Source of the DNA: Daucus carota subsp. sativus
Lineage: Eukaryota > Streptophyta > Magnoliopsida > Apiales > Apiaceae
Direction: 5' to 3'
NCBI RefSeq assembly: GCF_001625215.2
Contig: NC_030388.2
Location: 27,268,558 to 27,332,557, forward strand
DNA: 64,000 bases
This document shows positions 12,350 to 24,024 of the stretch, piece after piece. Position numbers and translations under genes: made by a program. Within the stretch, counting starts at the first letter, position 1. Every line of letters starts with the position of its first letter. A model generated the notes under the pieces. The model was not told the origin of the DNA and made no database searches. It worked only from the letters and a program-made list of their open reading frames with translations.

Positions 12350-13193
12350 GAATTGTGTCGGAGTTTAGGTTGCAGGATGAGTTCTTGGAGGGAAATGGTT
12401 CATAGTTTCATAGTTGGGTGACTTGGGTCATAGTTTCTGTAGACTAAGTTTAAGTTCTTCAAACATGGATGTTGTTGCCCTCGTGATGTTAAGTTTATAA
12501 TGGCTGCTTTCTATGTGCTCTTGCAGTTGGGGTGATTACTACTCATTGATGTAGTTGCATCTTGAACCCAACTACAAGAGTTCTTAGGTTCATTATAAAG
12601 TACCAGTGTATGTTTGATGTATGAAGAATGTAGTACCTAAGGACATGGGTTTTTTTTTTTTTTGGTAACAAATGATATATCAGTATCATTTGTTTTCCAG
12701 ATCACTATAGGATGAAAGAAGCTTACTTTTTTTTTATCTATGTTAGTTTTCCCTCTTTAAATACAGTGTTGTTCTTGCTCCCCTGTAATTTTTGCCGAAA
12801 TGTAATAGTCATCGTTATTCTTCATACACTATGTATGAAGATACAACCCTAGATAGGCTATGGCAATCACTCATCGTTATTCTTTGTACATAGTGTATGA
12901 AAATACCACCCTAGATCGACTGTAGCAATCACTTTTGCTGTGAGTGAATACATACTTATAGAATGCCGTAGGTCGAAAGTTCTACTGAAGCAAGCTACTT
13001 AAATGAAAAACCATATTCACTCCTACGAACCCAGATTATTGAATTTTGTAAGTGGCTCTTTATAAAATTGAATTTAGGTACTCGGGAGGGAGGTGTTTTT
13101 TCCGTGTGTCCATAGGCAACTACAAAAATCAGTAACATAGATTGATATTATGCTTTTTAAAATAGTTATGTTACTAAAGTATTTCCCATTTAG
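12350..13193. other. 3' flank of the CBS gene with a 65-bp tandem duplication
   Basis: Probable 3' UTR and spacer. Two diverged tandem copies containing CATCGTTATTCTT, GTATGAA, ACCCTAGAT and GCAATCACT lie at about 12808-12872 and 12873-12940. A poly-T run lies near 12650. No gene seen. Confidence 0.5.
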
Positions 13194-13194
13194 C

Positions 13195-13361
13195 TAATGA
13201 TCCTGAGTTTGCTTTACTTTGCAAAAACATCCAAGTGTCATGGGATCAGGCAATAATACCGAGTCCGGTGTATAAAAAACCCAGAGAACAGGGACCTGAA
13301 CAGGGACTTGTCTATACTTTGTTACGCTACGCTCAAAGCTTGCCAGATTATCTGGCATGGG
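13195..13361 (+). pseudogene. orphan exon-like segment, unidentified
   Basis: An open stretch bounded by a good acceptor (TTTCCCATTTAG) and a good donor (GGGTACGTGT) reads LANDPEFALLCKNIQVSWDQ and then AIIPSPVYKKPREQGP. Composition and reading look protein-like and unlike the flanks. No partner exon was found on either side, and I do not recognise the family. It may be a gene fragment carried in by a transposon or left by a deletion. Confidence 0.35.
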
Positions 13362-14090
13362 GTACGTGTACTAGTCTGCTGTTTGATTTAAACTTGATGA
13401 CACAACTCTGTATCATACTCTTTTGGTGGCATTTATAAAAAGCTCTCTGTAGATGTGGGTACATGTGCGAACATTGATTTGCAAAATTATGCATTCATAT
13501 GTGATCATCTTTTGGGTAAATTGACTTGGAGAATTTATTTCATGAAATTGAATTAGAGTTATCGGGATAACATACGTATTGTACTAGTTGATTTATAATG
13601 TAGTCTGTATTTACATGTGAATTGGAAAATTCTGTATACTGTATTTACTAAACTGGATCCATGTGTTCTGTTTTCTGAGGAAAAAGGAAACGTCAATAAG
13701 AGATATATGAAGTGAATTATATGTGAATTACTACAGACCTCATTCCACATATTATTTCGGCCAACATGTATTACTACAAGTAAATACTTCTGTAAATACA
13801 TATTTATGGAGAAACCCATCCAACTGTTCACCTCTTCTTTTTCATCTCTTTTTGGCATATTGATCACATCCTCATATTTAGGACGGTCCTTTTCAGAAGT
13901 ATTCTATTTTTCATTTAGTTTTGATTTTGGGTTGAAACTCGAAAGAACTTGTAATTTTTGTAACCACAAGAAATTTCTAGGCACACTGGCCGTTGTTTCC
14001 TCACTCAGATCATAATTAAACCCCGTAAAATGTATATGTTTGCAACATATTTTATGAAAATTACCATCTCGGAAGAAAACTATGTATTTA
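13362..14090. other. spacer without recognised content
   Basis: AT-rich sequence in which I see no gene, clear repeat or element boundary. Confidence 0.4.
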
Positions 14091-14813
14091 GAGTAACTCC
14101 AGCCGCTTCCCTATTTGGAGTCTTAAATCAAAATATAAGGAATATGAGAAAATAATCCACAACAGTATCTTAGTGATTCAGGGAATCACTAAGATCCAAT
14201 AGTCATGTTATCTTTAGGTAACCTCATTCCTCTCCTAAATCTTATTTTATAATAAATTTTGAATACAAACATGTTCTCTCTTCAACTATTGCAATAATGG
14301 TAACTTTTAACAATAAAATAATATATAAGTAATGAATATAAGAGCAAGTCCAAGAGTGTCTTAGAGGATGCCCTATATAAATAATAAAATATAATGTCCT
14401 AGTAGTTTAGGACATCACTTTTATAAATTCACTCCAACAAAAAGCCTTATCCACAAGCCCTATTATTAAAATATTAATATTTTGAATGAAAAAGTAGAGA
14501 GAAAAGTAGTGGGGAGAGAGAGAATGATAATATTTTATTATTAAAAGTGAAATGAGGCTCAAGTAGGTGAGCCCTAAAAATAGGGCTGAAGTAAGTTGTC
14601 CTAGTGATTTAAGGCATCACTAGGACACTGTTGGAGCAATGTTTTCAATCAAATGCCTCAAATTATGACTTAGGACATCATTTGAGGCAGCTGTTGGACT
14701 TGCTCTAAGGAATATTGCTGGAGGTGAGAATAGCTATTATTATCTTAAGTCACTAGGAGCCAATATTTTATATTATATTTAAGGAATGAGCTAAGATGCT
14801 GCTGGAAATACTC
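14091..14813. mobile_element. Tourist-like MITE (outer element), TSD TTA
   Basis: Begins GAGTAACTCCAGC and ends GCTGGAAATACTC, and is flanked on both sides by TTA (14088-14090 and 14814-14816). A 3-bp TTA/TAA duplication with this kind of terminus is the mark of PIF/Harbinger-derived Tourist-like MITEs. It is split by a second element at 14342-14705, so its own length is about 360 bp. Confidence 0.8.
14342..14705. mobile_element. Tourist-like MITE (inner, nested), TSD TAA
   Basis: Begins GAGCAAGTCCAAGAG and ends TTGGACTTGCTC, flanked by TAA on both sides (14339-14341, 14706-14708). It sits wholly inside the MITE at 14091-14813 and must be the younger insertion. Related termini occur at 27316-27707 and 33519-34121, so this family is repeated in the window. 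Confidence 0.88.
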
Positions 14814-15249
14814 TTAGTAAGTGAAATATATTCTATATAAAATATTATTTGCCAAGGGAATTTTAATGTTGGTTTTGCGCAATATACATAATTTCGAATA
14901 TTTTTGATAAAATAATACTTCATTGTCCCATTTTGTATGAAGCAATTTATTGAGTGTCCCAAAAAAATACCCTTTCATATGACATCTATTTAACCAAACA
15001 TTCATAAAAAATATTTCAAATCTTTTCTAACTAAAAACAAGTATATGTATTTCAGGTCTTTTTCTCAAATATTAATGTAAAATGGAATAACAGCTTTATA
15101 AATAAAAACTATTTCATAAATAATATAATTATTTATTATGAACTAACGAGAATACATGAATTAAAAAGTATAATTAAAAAATCAAAATCAGTTAAATTAA
15201 ATTTCAACATTCATAAATAATTGGGTTCCTTAGAATATCATATTCCTTA

Positions 15250-16149
15250 GAGTCCTTGGAGTCCCTGCTAATCACCGTTAGATATAATTTTAATCCTACA
15301 GTTCATATATAAGATGGAGTTACTAATTTTTAAAACAAAAAAATTGTATAATTTTTTAAACCAAGCGTGAGTATTTCACTGCTACCAACAAGAAAACTAA
15401 GTGGGCAATTATGATTTTCAAATTAATGAACGTGGATGATATTCTCGACATTGCAAAGCAAAACGATTTAGTTAGGCGAAGCTATAGTCATCTTCTCGAG
15501 CAAGACATCACCATCGGTGAGCGAGGACATGCTATCACCTTCAATTGCACGATAAAATTCTTTTTTTTTGCGCTGCCAAATCCTTAGATGTATGTTGTTG
15601 CAGGAATCACGTGGCTGATATCCTGCAACTTGTTTGATCCTGCAACACAGATATCATTTTGACGTTGCAAAGCAGATTAGTTTGGTTGGGCGAAACTATA
15701 GTTCATATTCTGGAGCAGGTGAGCTAAGGTTTGCTATCATCTTCAATTGCACGACAAAATTAATTTTTTTGTGCTACCAATCCAAAGAGGTATATTTTTG
15801 TAAGAACTCGAAAACAAATGAAGAAATAATTGAAAAGGTGCAGAACATAAGCAAGATATCTTCATTATTAGACATGTTGTTCGTATCTTACAGAGAACGC
15901 CGTTGCAGAACAAACAGAGAATCAAATAACTCACTGACAAAAAGGTTGCAGAACAAATGACAGGATAATATCTATCCCACAAACTCAACAACAAAATAAA
16001 TTGACGCCACAATCGTGGAAGAGATAAGTGAGCGCTCAATTTGTAAACATAATGTAGTTAATGATTTAAATTTTATAAAATTCTAATTAAACTACAACCA
16101 TTAGATGAGAGTAAAAAGAAGGATCATGATTGGGACTCCGAGAACTCCA
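15250..16149. mobile_element. unclassified inverted-repeat element with internal duplication
   Basis: The left end reads AGAGTCCTTGGAGTCCC and the right end GGGACTCCGAGAACTCC, which are inverted relatives. Both ends are followed inward by a CCGTTAGAT / CCATTAGAT-like segment. Inside are two diverged direct copies (about 15431-15610 and 15645-15810) sharing TTGCAAAGC, GGCGAA, TATAGT, TCAATTGCACGA and a poly-T stretch. No coding capacity was recognised, and no clear target duplication was resolved. Confidence 0.5.
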
Positions 16150-16262
16150 AATAAAATAAGACTACAGATAACTTTTGTCAATAAAATAAATATTATATTA
16201 AAAATATGATAAATTTGACTTTTACGCCATTTTGGCCTTTTGGGTGAAATTTGCCATTAAAA

Positions 16263-16362
16263 TGGGCCGGAGACCTTAGCAAATCACCCAAAAGCCCAAA
16301 ATAATACACTTCCTCACCAAGCCCCACCCTATATATTCACCGCTAACCAATTTCTAGGGTTT
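16263..16362 (+). promoter_or_regulatory. site II and telo-box promoter of the eL27 gene
   Basis: TGGGCC at 16263-16268 and GCCCA at 16294-16298 are site II-type elements. TAGGGTTT at 16355-16362 is a telo-box (AAACCCTA in reverse). CCTATATATTC near 16328 may be the TATA region. This combination is known from plant ribosomal protein promoters bound by TCP factors and supports growth-linked expression. Confidence 0.6.
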
Positions 16363-16404
16363 TAGAGCTTCAAAACAGAGGGTGAGCAAAGCGGCGCTAA
16401 CAAA

Positions 16405-16812
16405 ATGGTGAAGTTTCTCAAGCCCAACAAAGCCGTCATCGTCCTCAACGGCCGTTTCGCCGGCCGGAAAGCCGTGATCATCCGCGCCTTCGACGAAGGC
16501 ACTCGTGACCGCCCCTACGGCCACTGCCTCGTCGCCGGCATCTCAAAGTACCCGAAGAAGGTCATCCGCAAGGACTCCGCGAAAAAGACGGCGAAAAAGT
16601 CGCGCGTGAAGGCGTTCATCAAGCTGGTGAACTACAACCACATCATGCCGACGAGGTACACTCTGGACGTGGATCTGAAGGATGTGGTGACGGCGGATTG
16701 TCTTCAGTCGAGGGATAAGAAGGTGACGGCGGCCAAGGCCACCAAGGCGAAGCTCGAGGAGAGGTTCAAGACCGGGAAAAACCGCTGGTTCTTTACGAAG
16801 CTTAGGTTTTAA
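16405..16812 (+). CDS. RPL27: 60S ribosomal protein eL27
   Basis: A complete 135-residue single-exon gene, the usual length for plant eL27 (L27e), a structural protein of the large cytosolic ribosomal subunit. It has the KOW-type N-terminus [20 protein letters not shown] and the conserved [19 protein letters not shown], and ends [11 protein letters not shown]. It is rich in Lys and Arg as expected for rRNA binding. Base composition is markedly richer in GC than the flanks, normal for a highly expressed ribosomal gene. The start is fixed by the conserved N-terminus. Absence of introns is normal for plant members. Confidence 0.98.
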   Translation: MVKFLKPNKAVIVLNGRFAGRKAVIIRAFDEGTRDRPYGHCLVAGISKYPKKVIRKDSAKKTAKKSRVKAFIKLVNYNHIMPTRYTLDVDLKDVVTADCLQSRDKKVTAAKATKAKLEERFKTGKNRWFFTKLRF

Positions 16813-18308
16813 ATTTCAATTTGTGTTGGATTATAAGTTTTATTGGATGATGACGTGTAATGTTTTGGATTCAAATGTTGCTGGAGTTTCGGATTCGTGA
16901 TATGCTAATTTAGATATGTTTTTGATTACTTGTTATTAGTAATGCGGAATTGGTTCACGATTAAGTTGTATCTGTGTTTTTCGTATCGAATGATTCTATC
17001 TATTTAAATGCATAGTAATGTATTAGGTGCTGGTGTTTAAATGTAGCTAATTGTGATCTGGGAGGTGGATCTGTTTGCATCAGGAACCCTCTATTCTTTT
17101 CTGGTATAGGCAAGGGGCAGCTTTCTTTTTTGTTAGTTGTCTGTTATTAATGCTAGACTTGTTTTTCATGTTATATAAATTATCAGTTTTATGTAATTGT
17201 CATTTTGCTTGCATTGAGTTGAGAATTGAAATGAGGTGAGGATAATGAGAGATTTTGAATAATGTATGAGGTGCTGTGATGATTTTGCTTGTTCCTGAGT
17301 TGATCATAAATAACGAGTGATTGATTCTGGCTAAAATATGGAGTTCTATTTTTTTTCCGGAAGGGAATGTGAAGAATAAACTGGCTAGAGTAAAAATTAT
17401 GGTCAATTTTGTTTTTTATGTTGGGTTCTTGAAAGTTGTAAACGAATGCAAAGAAGATTAGAGTTGGATGAGAAAACTAATTGAGCTAGAGTAAACTAAT
17501 TAGTTTGATGATTTCTATGACAAGAAAGAAATAACACAGTGTAAACTATATGACATGACAAGTCTATACTTGTTGTAAAGAGGTTGAAGAAAAACTGAGA
17601 AACATTTGTAGATTGATGGGATTAAATTTGTGTAATCAAACTAAAGAATGTATTATTGCACATACAGTAATTGTTGGCAGATGTGGTTTGTATTCTGTTT
17701 GGCTATTGCATCATTTTAACACTTCCAGATTGAAGTCATGTCAACAGGAGAAATTAAATTTAAATGTTTACAAGGCAATAGCCCCATTGTAAATGTGAGT
17801 GATTGACGTTCAATCTGTTTATAAGAATGTTTTTGTTTTCTTGAAAGTTTCTCACTATAGGGTTGATGGTACAGGGGTGTAAGAGTTTGCGATTATATTT
17901 GTTATTATTGTTTTTTGTTATATTTTGTATGGAAGTTGCTTCATTATAGTATATTTTTGGGTGTACAGTATTACAAAATTATGCCTTGTCTATATGAAAT
18001 CTGCCTGGCTGTTTATATACAGTGAACCGGGGCTAGCAATCTCGGGTAATGAGTTGTTTGGTTCTGGTTGTATACTTGGTCCTGTTTTTTGGTCAACCGG
18101 AACCTCCTGTTTTTGGGTTAACTGGGACCCGAAACAGGTTAAAAATTTCAATCTGGAGCCGACCTGTTCATAATGACCTGAGCCAATGTAGAATCTGAAT
18201 CTGGTTCAAACTTGAAACATTGTATGGATAAAACGAGATAAAATGAGACAGTGAGTTGCTAATTGTGTTTGTAAGTGTCTCAATGGTGATTGAGTTTTGA
18301 ACATGCAG
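16813..18308. other. 3' flank of eL27 and spacer
   Basis: The first 200-300 bp are probably 3' UTR. No gene seen. Between 18020 and 18180 are several degenerate GGTCCTG, CCGGAACC and GGGACCCG motifs that look like the remains of a small repeat. Confidence 0.45.
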
Positions 18309-19985
18309 AAAGACGGAAATGCAGATTCTGCTGCAAATTCTACTGTAAGTACCACTGATGACTGTTAGTAGTTAATGGCTTTCACTGATAAATATCTAGA
18401 TACTTTGTTAGTTTGTTTGGATGATTTGAGTAATATTTTTAATTACTTATGTTCATGCTCATTCTTCCAGAAACAGGAGGGCATCCCCCCACGCATGTTT
18501 AAAGCAGTGATTGCTTCAAGCCACCCTGAATTCTCTACTATGAGACAACAAGTATGTTTGACACCATACATGAACCATATCTATCTCTTCTTAGGTTATT
18601 TTGAAGTGGATTCAACAATTTCTTTGAACTTAATCGTATTATTGGACATTTTCTTTTGTTTATGTGGTTATTATTGAGGTAATCTATTGAATAAGTAATT
18701 AAGAATACAATATTTTTTAGGATGCATTTGAGTTCTTCCTACATTTCATTGACCAAGTTGAAGTACTAAATGCTGGCAACCCTCAATTGGATCCTTCAAG
18801 GTGCTTCAAATTTGGTATTGAAGAGAGACTTCAATGTCCATCTGGGAAGGTTGCTTACAATAGCAGACAAGACTGTATTCTCTCTCTCAATATTCCACTG
18901 GACAGAGCCATCAACAGAAGCAGGTTTTTTTTTTTTTTTTTTTTAAATAATATGATATATCTGATTGTGAGAGAATGATACCTCCCCACATACTTTTTGC
19001 TCAACTTAATGGGCTGCAAACTTTTTATATTTGTGAATATTGTAACTGCTAATCCAAATCCTCGTAACATTGGTAATTCCAGATTCAACTTTTTCAATCT
19101 TTACAGCTTTAACCATAAAAGATTAGACGTGTTTCTTTGGTTGCTGTAGAGCATCTCCAATAGCCTCTTTATTTAGGCTCCTAACTTGAGATTTGAGGAA
19201 GGAGAGGAAAAATGTTGCTCCAAGAGACTCTTAAGTGACTCTTAAATCACTAAGAGCCTTTTGTTTCTCTCTCCTCTCTCCTCAAAGTTAAGAGCCACTA
19301 CATTGCTCCTAACTTATTTTTTCACAATAAAAAAATCCTTCCCTCCAATTCACCTCCATCTTTCCATCTCTTTTGTTATAGTGGAGCCCAATATATGAAT
19401 AAAATATGAAATAGAGAAGAGATGTGGAGAGTGTTGTTGGAGTTTACACTCTTAACTTTGTCCTAAATTGCTAAGAGCCATATTTTTTATATTATATTTA
19501 GGAGCCAACAAGGAGGCTCTTGGAGATACTCTTATTTATTTTGCTCTTTACCAGAAGTTTGGAGGGAATTTGTTTATTTGGACTTCTTTTTGTCAGGAGT
19601 TTATTTGGACTATTAGTAATACAAGTATATGTATATTTGCATGTTATGTATTGTATTGTCCAACTCCAGATAAAATAAAATTGAATAAAGATGCATTTTA
19701 TGTTTAGTTTCAACGTCATCTGCATTGAAAATTTTCAACCTAATTACTAATTTTCTCTTCACCCTTTACTTAACATGATCATGGTTGCTGTGGTATTGCA
19801 GAGTACAGACTAATTGGACTGGTGAGCCCCATTGGTACTTCTACCCATTGTGCCCATTATGTTGCTCACACTTACAAAGACGGAAGGTGGGAGAGGTGAT
19901 ATATAACGATGCAAAAGTTGGGGCTTCCAAAGATCCTCCAAAAGACATGGGGTACTTGTATTTTTATGAGAGAATTGTTTCTTAG
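18309..19985 (+). pseudogene. UBP14: UBP14-like ubiquitin protease fragment, decayed
   Basis: Four exon remnants match plant UBP14 (isopeptidase T, which recycles free ubiquitin chains): 18309-18344; 18471-18551 (EGIPPRMFKAVIASSHPEF); 18721-18923 (DAFEFFLHFIDQVE, then LDPSRCFKFGIEERLQCPSG); and 19802-19985, the C-terminus around the catalytic His box ([10 protein letters not shown]) and [18 protein letters not shown]. Splice signals survive, so this came from genomic DNA rather than by retrotransposition. The N-terminal zinc finger, the Cys box and all exons between residues equivalent to LDRAINRS and the His box are missing, including the UBA domains. In the last exon five extra bases (GAGAG after the GRW codons) break the frame. 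The His box has Ala where relatives have Gly. A MITE sits in the enlarged intron. It is almost certainly non-functional. Confidence 0.85.
19149..19531. mobile_element. Tourist-like MITE inside the UBP14 remnant
   Basis: Begins GAGCATCTCCAATAGCCTC and ends GAGGCTCTTGGAGATACTC as an inverted repeat. Flanking trinucleotides are GTA and TTA, a TTA-type target duplication with one change. The interior repeats CTCTTAA and TAAGAGCC. Related termini lie at 4101 and 14091. Confidence 0.75.
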
Positions 19986-22900
19986 ATTTTGAAAGGTAGA
20001 AAGTAAAAAGGGAAATCCTTAGCTCAACAGTTCACAAAGAAGCGAGTTTGCGTAACAACTGTGTTTACTAAAATCATTTGCAAAAGCGTCTTGTACTGTC
20101 CACATTCACAAAGAAACATGATATGATGTTAATAGTGATGTGGATGTGAAAAATTTCTCTGGCTCCAGCTAATACAGCTTCATATCCACCATTTCTTGTG
20201 AAAATTCTGTTTCACCAAAGACCTCGTGCAATAATTTCTCCGTAAAGCTGATTAGTTTCTGGTTTAGCACTGTAGAGATATTTATTCAATCAAATAGATA
20301 GACCAATAATTTGATCAAGAGAGAATATTGAACACACATTTGGGACGTAATCTGTTGGGTTATCTCACATGAAACACTTGAATAAAAAGTTATTTACGAA
20401 CGATTTAAATGGGATGATAAAGAGTAGGGGGTCTGTTAAGTTCTGCGAATAATACGTGGAACACCTAGGCCGAGATCGAAATAAGTTCTCGCTACTCTGC
20501 GACAGAATAAAAACATTAAGTTACTGGCTAGCTATGGAATTGTTCGGTGACTAAACATTTTTGCGGGGACTCTCAAAATAGATCATCTGTCTATAACTCT
20601 GTTCTAATACTTCTCGGGGGTGATCCAGAATCAAACTCGGATGTTTCGGAATAATAAAATATAAACTCACAAGCTATCTGATCATGAGATTTTTTTTCCT
20701 TTTGGAAGATACAGATCATGTTCATATTCACGATATTTTGAAGCATGAGTCCATTGAAGAACTTGTTATATTGACCGATATTGACCGACTTATATGATCG
20801 AGGGAGTACTATGGACCTGTTTGACGTATTTTATTTACGAAAAAATTACATAAATATGAACGTTTTGTAAAATAATTTATTTATTTCTACTATATAAATC
20901 AGGTTAAACGTCTCTTTACTATTTCATTATAAGAAAAATGTAAATGTGATTTATTTATCTTTGAAATAAGTCTCTATATTCACCGTTTAAGATGAGTCAA
21001 ACATGCTCTTATATCTCTTGTTTCAGTTAGAATCTCTACAATTTACATAAATCAAATAGTACATTTACATATGAAAAACTGTAAACTAACAAAAAAAACC
21101 GAACTTTTCATTTACATAATACAGTTATCAGAACTAACATGAAAAAGCTTCCAGGCTCCCTGACAGCTCTGAATACTATTCATCTACATTGTTCCGGTCA
21201 GAATCTCTAAAATTCTCATATATATCATAACGAGATAATTTTGCGTCGAATGATACTACAACATCCTCTGTATATACATCAAAAATCAAGAGTGAAGCTG
21301 TCCACCGGTCTTTTCCGCTGAACATATGCTACTAACATACGTATGTCAGGAACCTGGACCCGATAAATAATAACGCAGAAACCAAATTGAGAAAGAGACA
21401 GCTTCCAGGCTCCCCAGACTGCTTCAGATAGTAGTTTCTTCAGAATACTTGTCCCAGCATAACAGCATACTGATGCACTCCCTCATAATATACAGCTTTC
21501 CTCTCTGCTGTCTCACAAATCTCTTCAACTTTGCAAATCTCCTTACCAACCTCCCCATACTCTTATATAGCCCAGCACCAATGCAATCCCCTTCTGCAGC
21601 TAGACCAAGTCTAGTAGCCAAATATATTTATACATATGACTTAGGAACAAAACATACAGAATCTCAAGTAGAGTTTAATCTTCGGCATAGGGTCCATTTG
21701 TTTCCTCACTAAGCATCACTATCACGTGTAGGCGTGCTACTTGGCTCTCTTGCAACGCGAATTAGTTCTTCTCATTGCCTTTGATAATTCTTCTACTAAG
21801 TTAAATCTTGCTTAAATCCAAGACAGAACCTTATCTTCCTCTTCAGAAGCCCTACATCATAGTCTTTTATTGGACCATTTTCGTTTCTTTTTCAAAATAC
21901 TCACGCTCACACAAACATGGATACGGTGCATGGTGGCTGGTGGTGGTCCTCAGCTTTTCGGAACAACCTGTTTGAGTGACCCCAAATAACAACCACCATA
22001 CATGAGGTTTAATTAAGGCCACTTCTAATAAAGATCTTTACATGATAGATTGTTACAGTAACACGAGTACTTGAGATATCTTTTTCATATAATTGTCGAT
22101 TAGAATGCAGGGGAAACATAGAGGGCTCCTGATTATCTAAGGATAAGATCTCTACTGTTGTTTGAATCTTTGTGGACCTCTATTATGCTACTTATAATGG
22201 CCTGATCAGTATATTAGTTTGAAATAATATGGCGAAATTGGGGTTTTGGCCCTATAAACTGAGTTAGTCGCAATCTATGATAACGCGGAGTTGGTCTTTA
22301 GTGGCAGACCAGGGGAGACATTAAAGAGAAATGGGTTTCAAAGTACAGTATAGAGACTTCTTGATTTGGAATGTAATGCATAATTAAAGTTAAAAGAACA
22401 AGCTGAAATCAAGAGTGCATGTGGGAGAGATAGGTTTCGGATTTCACTAACTCAAACGATAGGGCAGAGCTGCTATCTTGCAGAGAAACAAGATCAAGTG
22501 AAGACAGAAACTTTTTAATGGGAGACAGCATATATAAAAGCATTTAACAAAAGATACTAAGCATATGGAGAATCAACAAAAGAAACTTAACACTTTGTAT
22601 AAAAATCTATATATGCAGAGAGACTGAGAGAGAGAGAGGGAGAGAGGGAGGGAGAGAGAGAGAGAGAGAGAGTGAGAGAGAGATACTTCATACTTCCCAT
22701 TTGCAACTGAATGTGTAGTTTCTATAATTCTGCTTCACAGACCGACATTTGAAGTGCTTTTATGCAAGTTTCCCTGATTGTGGAGTGCTTTTATCCGACA
22801 ATCAATCCCAAACACCTTGGCACTAACAAGGCCCGACATGCCACCACCACTACCTTCTATCTTCCTCCATAGCCACCACCGATTACAGCAACAAATTAAA

Positions 22901-24024
22901 CCCATAAAGCACTTTATATTGATCTATATTATCGATACTCTTGTGACAGTGACATTGTAATCTTGATATTTATCTCTCTTTTCAGATACCCTCTTGAGTC
23001 TTGATCTAATCTTATTCCTACCTAGACATTCATAGTGATTATGACTCATTATGAGTAAGCATCTGCAAAATGCATACATATAATTCGAGAAGATACAAGT
23101 TATATACTAGAACTAGAAGATGAGTCATGTGTGCAGAGAGAAAAAGGAGCTTGTTCAAACTTCATTTAGTTGGTTCACAGTTAATTAACCATCAAGAATT
23201 GTTACAAAGTTGGTGATACAAACAGAGCCTAAATTCTTAAATCAATATAACATGAGTGATGAGGCACATTTTTACAACACTAACAAGATAATAGTTACGT
23301 TATGAATCTACAAACTTTCGTGCTACTTCAATATCCAAAATTTCAAGTCCTTTGAAGGTTGTATGAACCTAATGTTCATTGAGCACATTCTGAACCCCTG
23401 AACACCGACAACCCTCTGGTCTACAGCTCTGAATGGGATTCCCGGGGAGGGGGGAGGGGACTCCCGGAAAGGGGGAATGGAAAGTTTTAACAGAAGTCTC
23501 CTTTAACATGTCAAGTATCACACTACACTATAGTAAATAGTAGCTGGCATGAGTAAGTTAACTATTCGAAACAATTTAAACAGACTATTCCTAGAAATGC
23601 TCAAGGTTGAATCCTAACTTCTTCACCAATCATACCTCTGCATCCGTTTTACATTCACATCATCGTAACAAACTATGAGAACCAGAGAATATCATCATAA
23701 TACTCGGTGTATAATAAAGGTTAACTGTATGGTGTGGTAGACTCAGGTATTATAATAAATAATATCTCAGCATATAATTTATCAGAGAATTGTACTAGTC
23801 TTGACAACTTTCACATTGTCTTCTTACATATATTTCATCATACATAAAATACTTGCCATGGACATACGCTGCATAATATGCAGAACATTATACTGATGCT
23901 TTCTTCCGAGCTCTACTTGCTAAATACTTGGTACTAAAGCCACTAGCTCACATAAGGCGCCTACCCCTTGCCTCCAGATATCAGTTTAGCATTTTTATCA
24001 AACATTGACAACCAGAGCCTGCAC
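19986..24024. other. 4-kb region without a recognised gene
   Basis: No coding gene supported on either strand. It holds a possible small element at about 20815-21015 (CCTGTTTGACGTA against GAGTCAAACATGC). Two copies of GCTTCCAGGCTCCC lie at about 21148 and 21402. A GA microsatellite lies at 22623-22684, and a GC-richer patch (CCCGGGGAGG, CCCGGAAAGG) near 23441-23475. A non-coding transcript is possible but cannot be shown. Confidence 0.45.
22623..22684. repeat. GA microsatellite
   Basis: About 60 bp of GA/GAGG repeats with few interruptions. Confidence 0.9.

Noticed and set aside
21449-21712. 87-codon plus-strand open frame in the 4-kb gene-poor region
   Set aside because: No recognisable domain, no splice partners, and ordinary intergenic composition. 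A non-coding transcript is possible but not shown.
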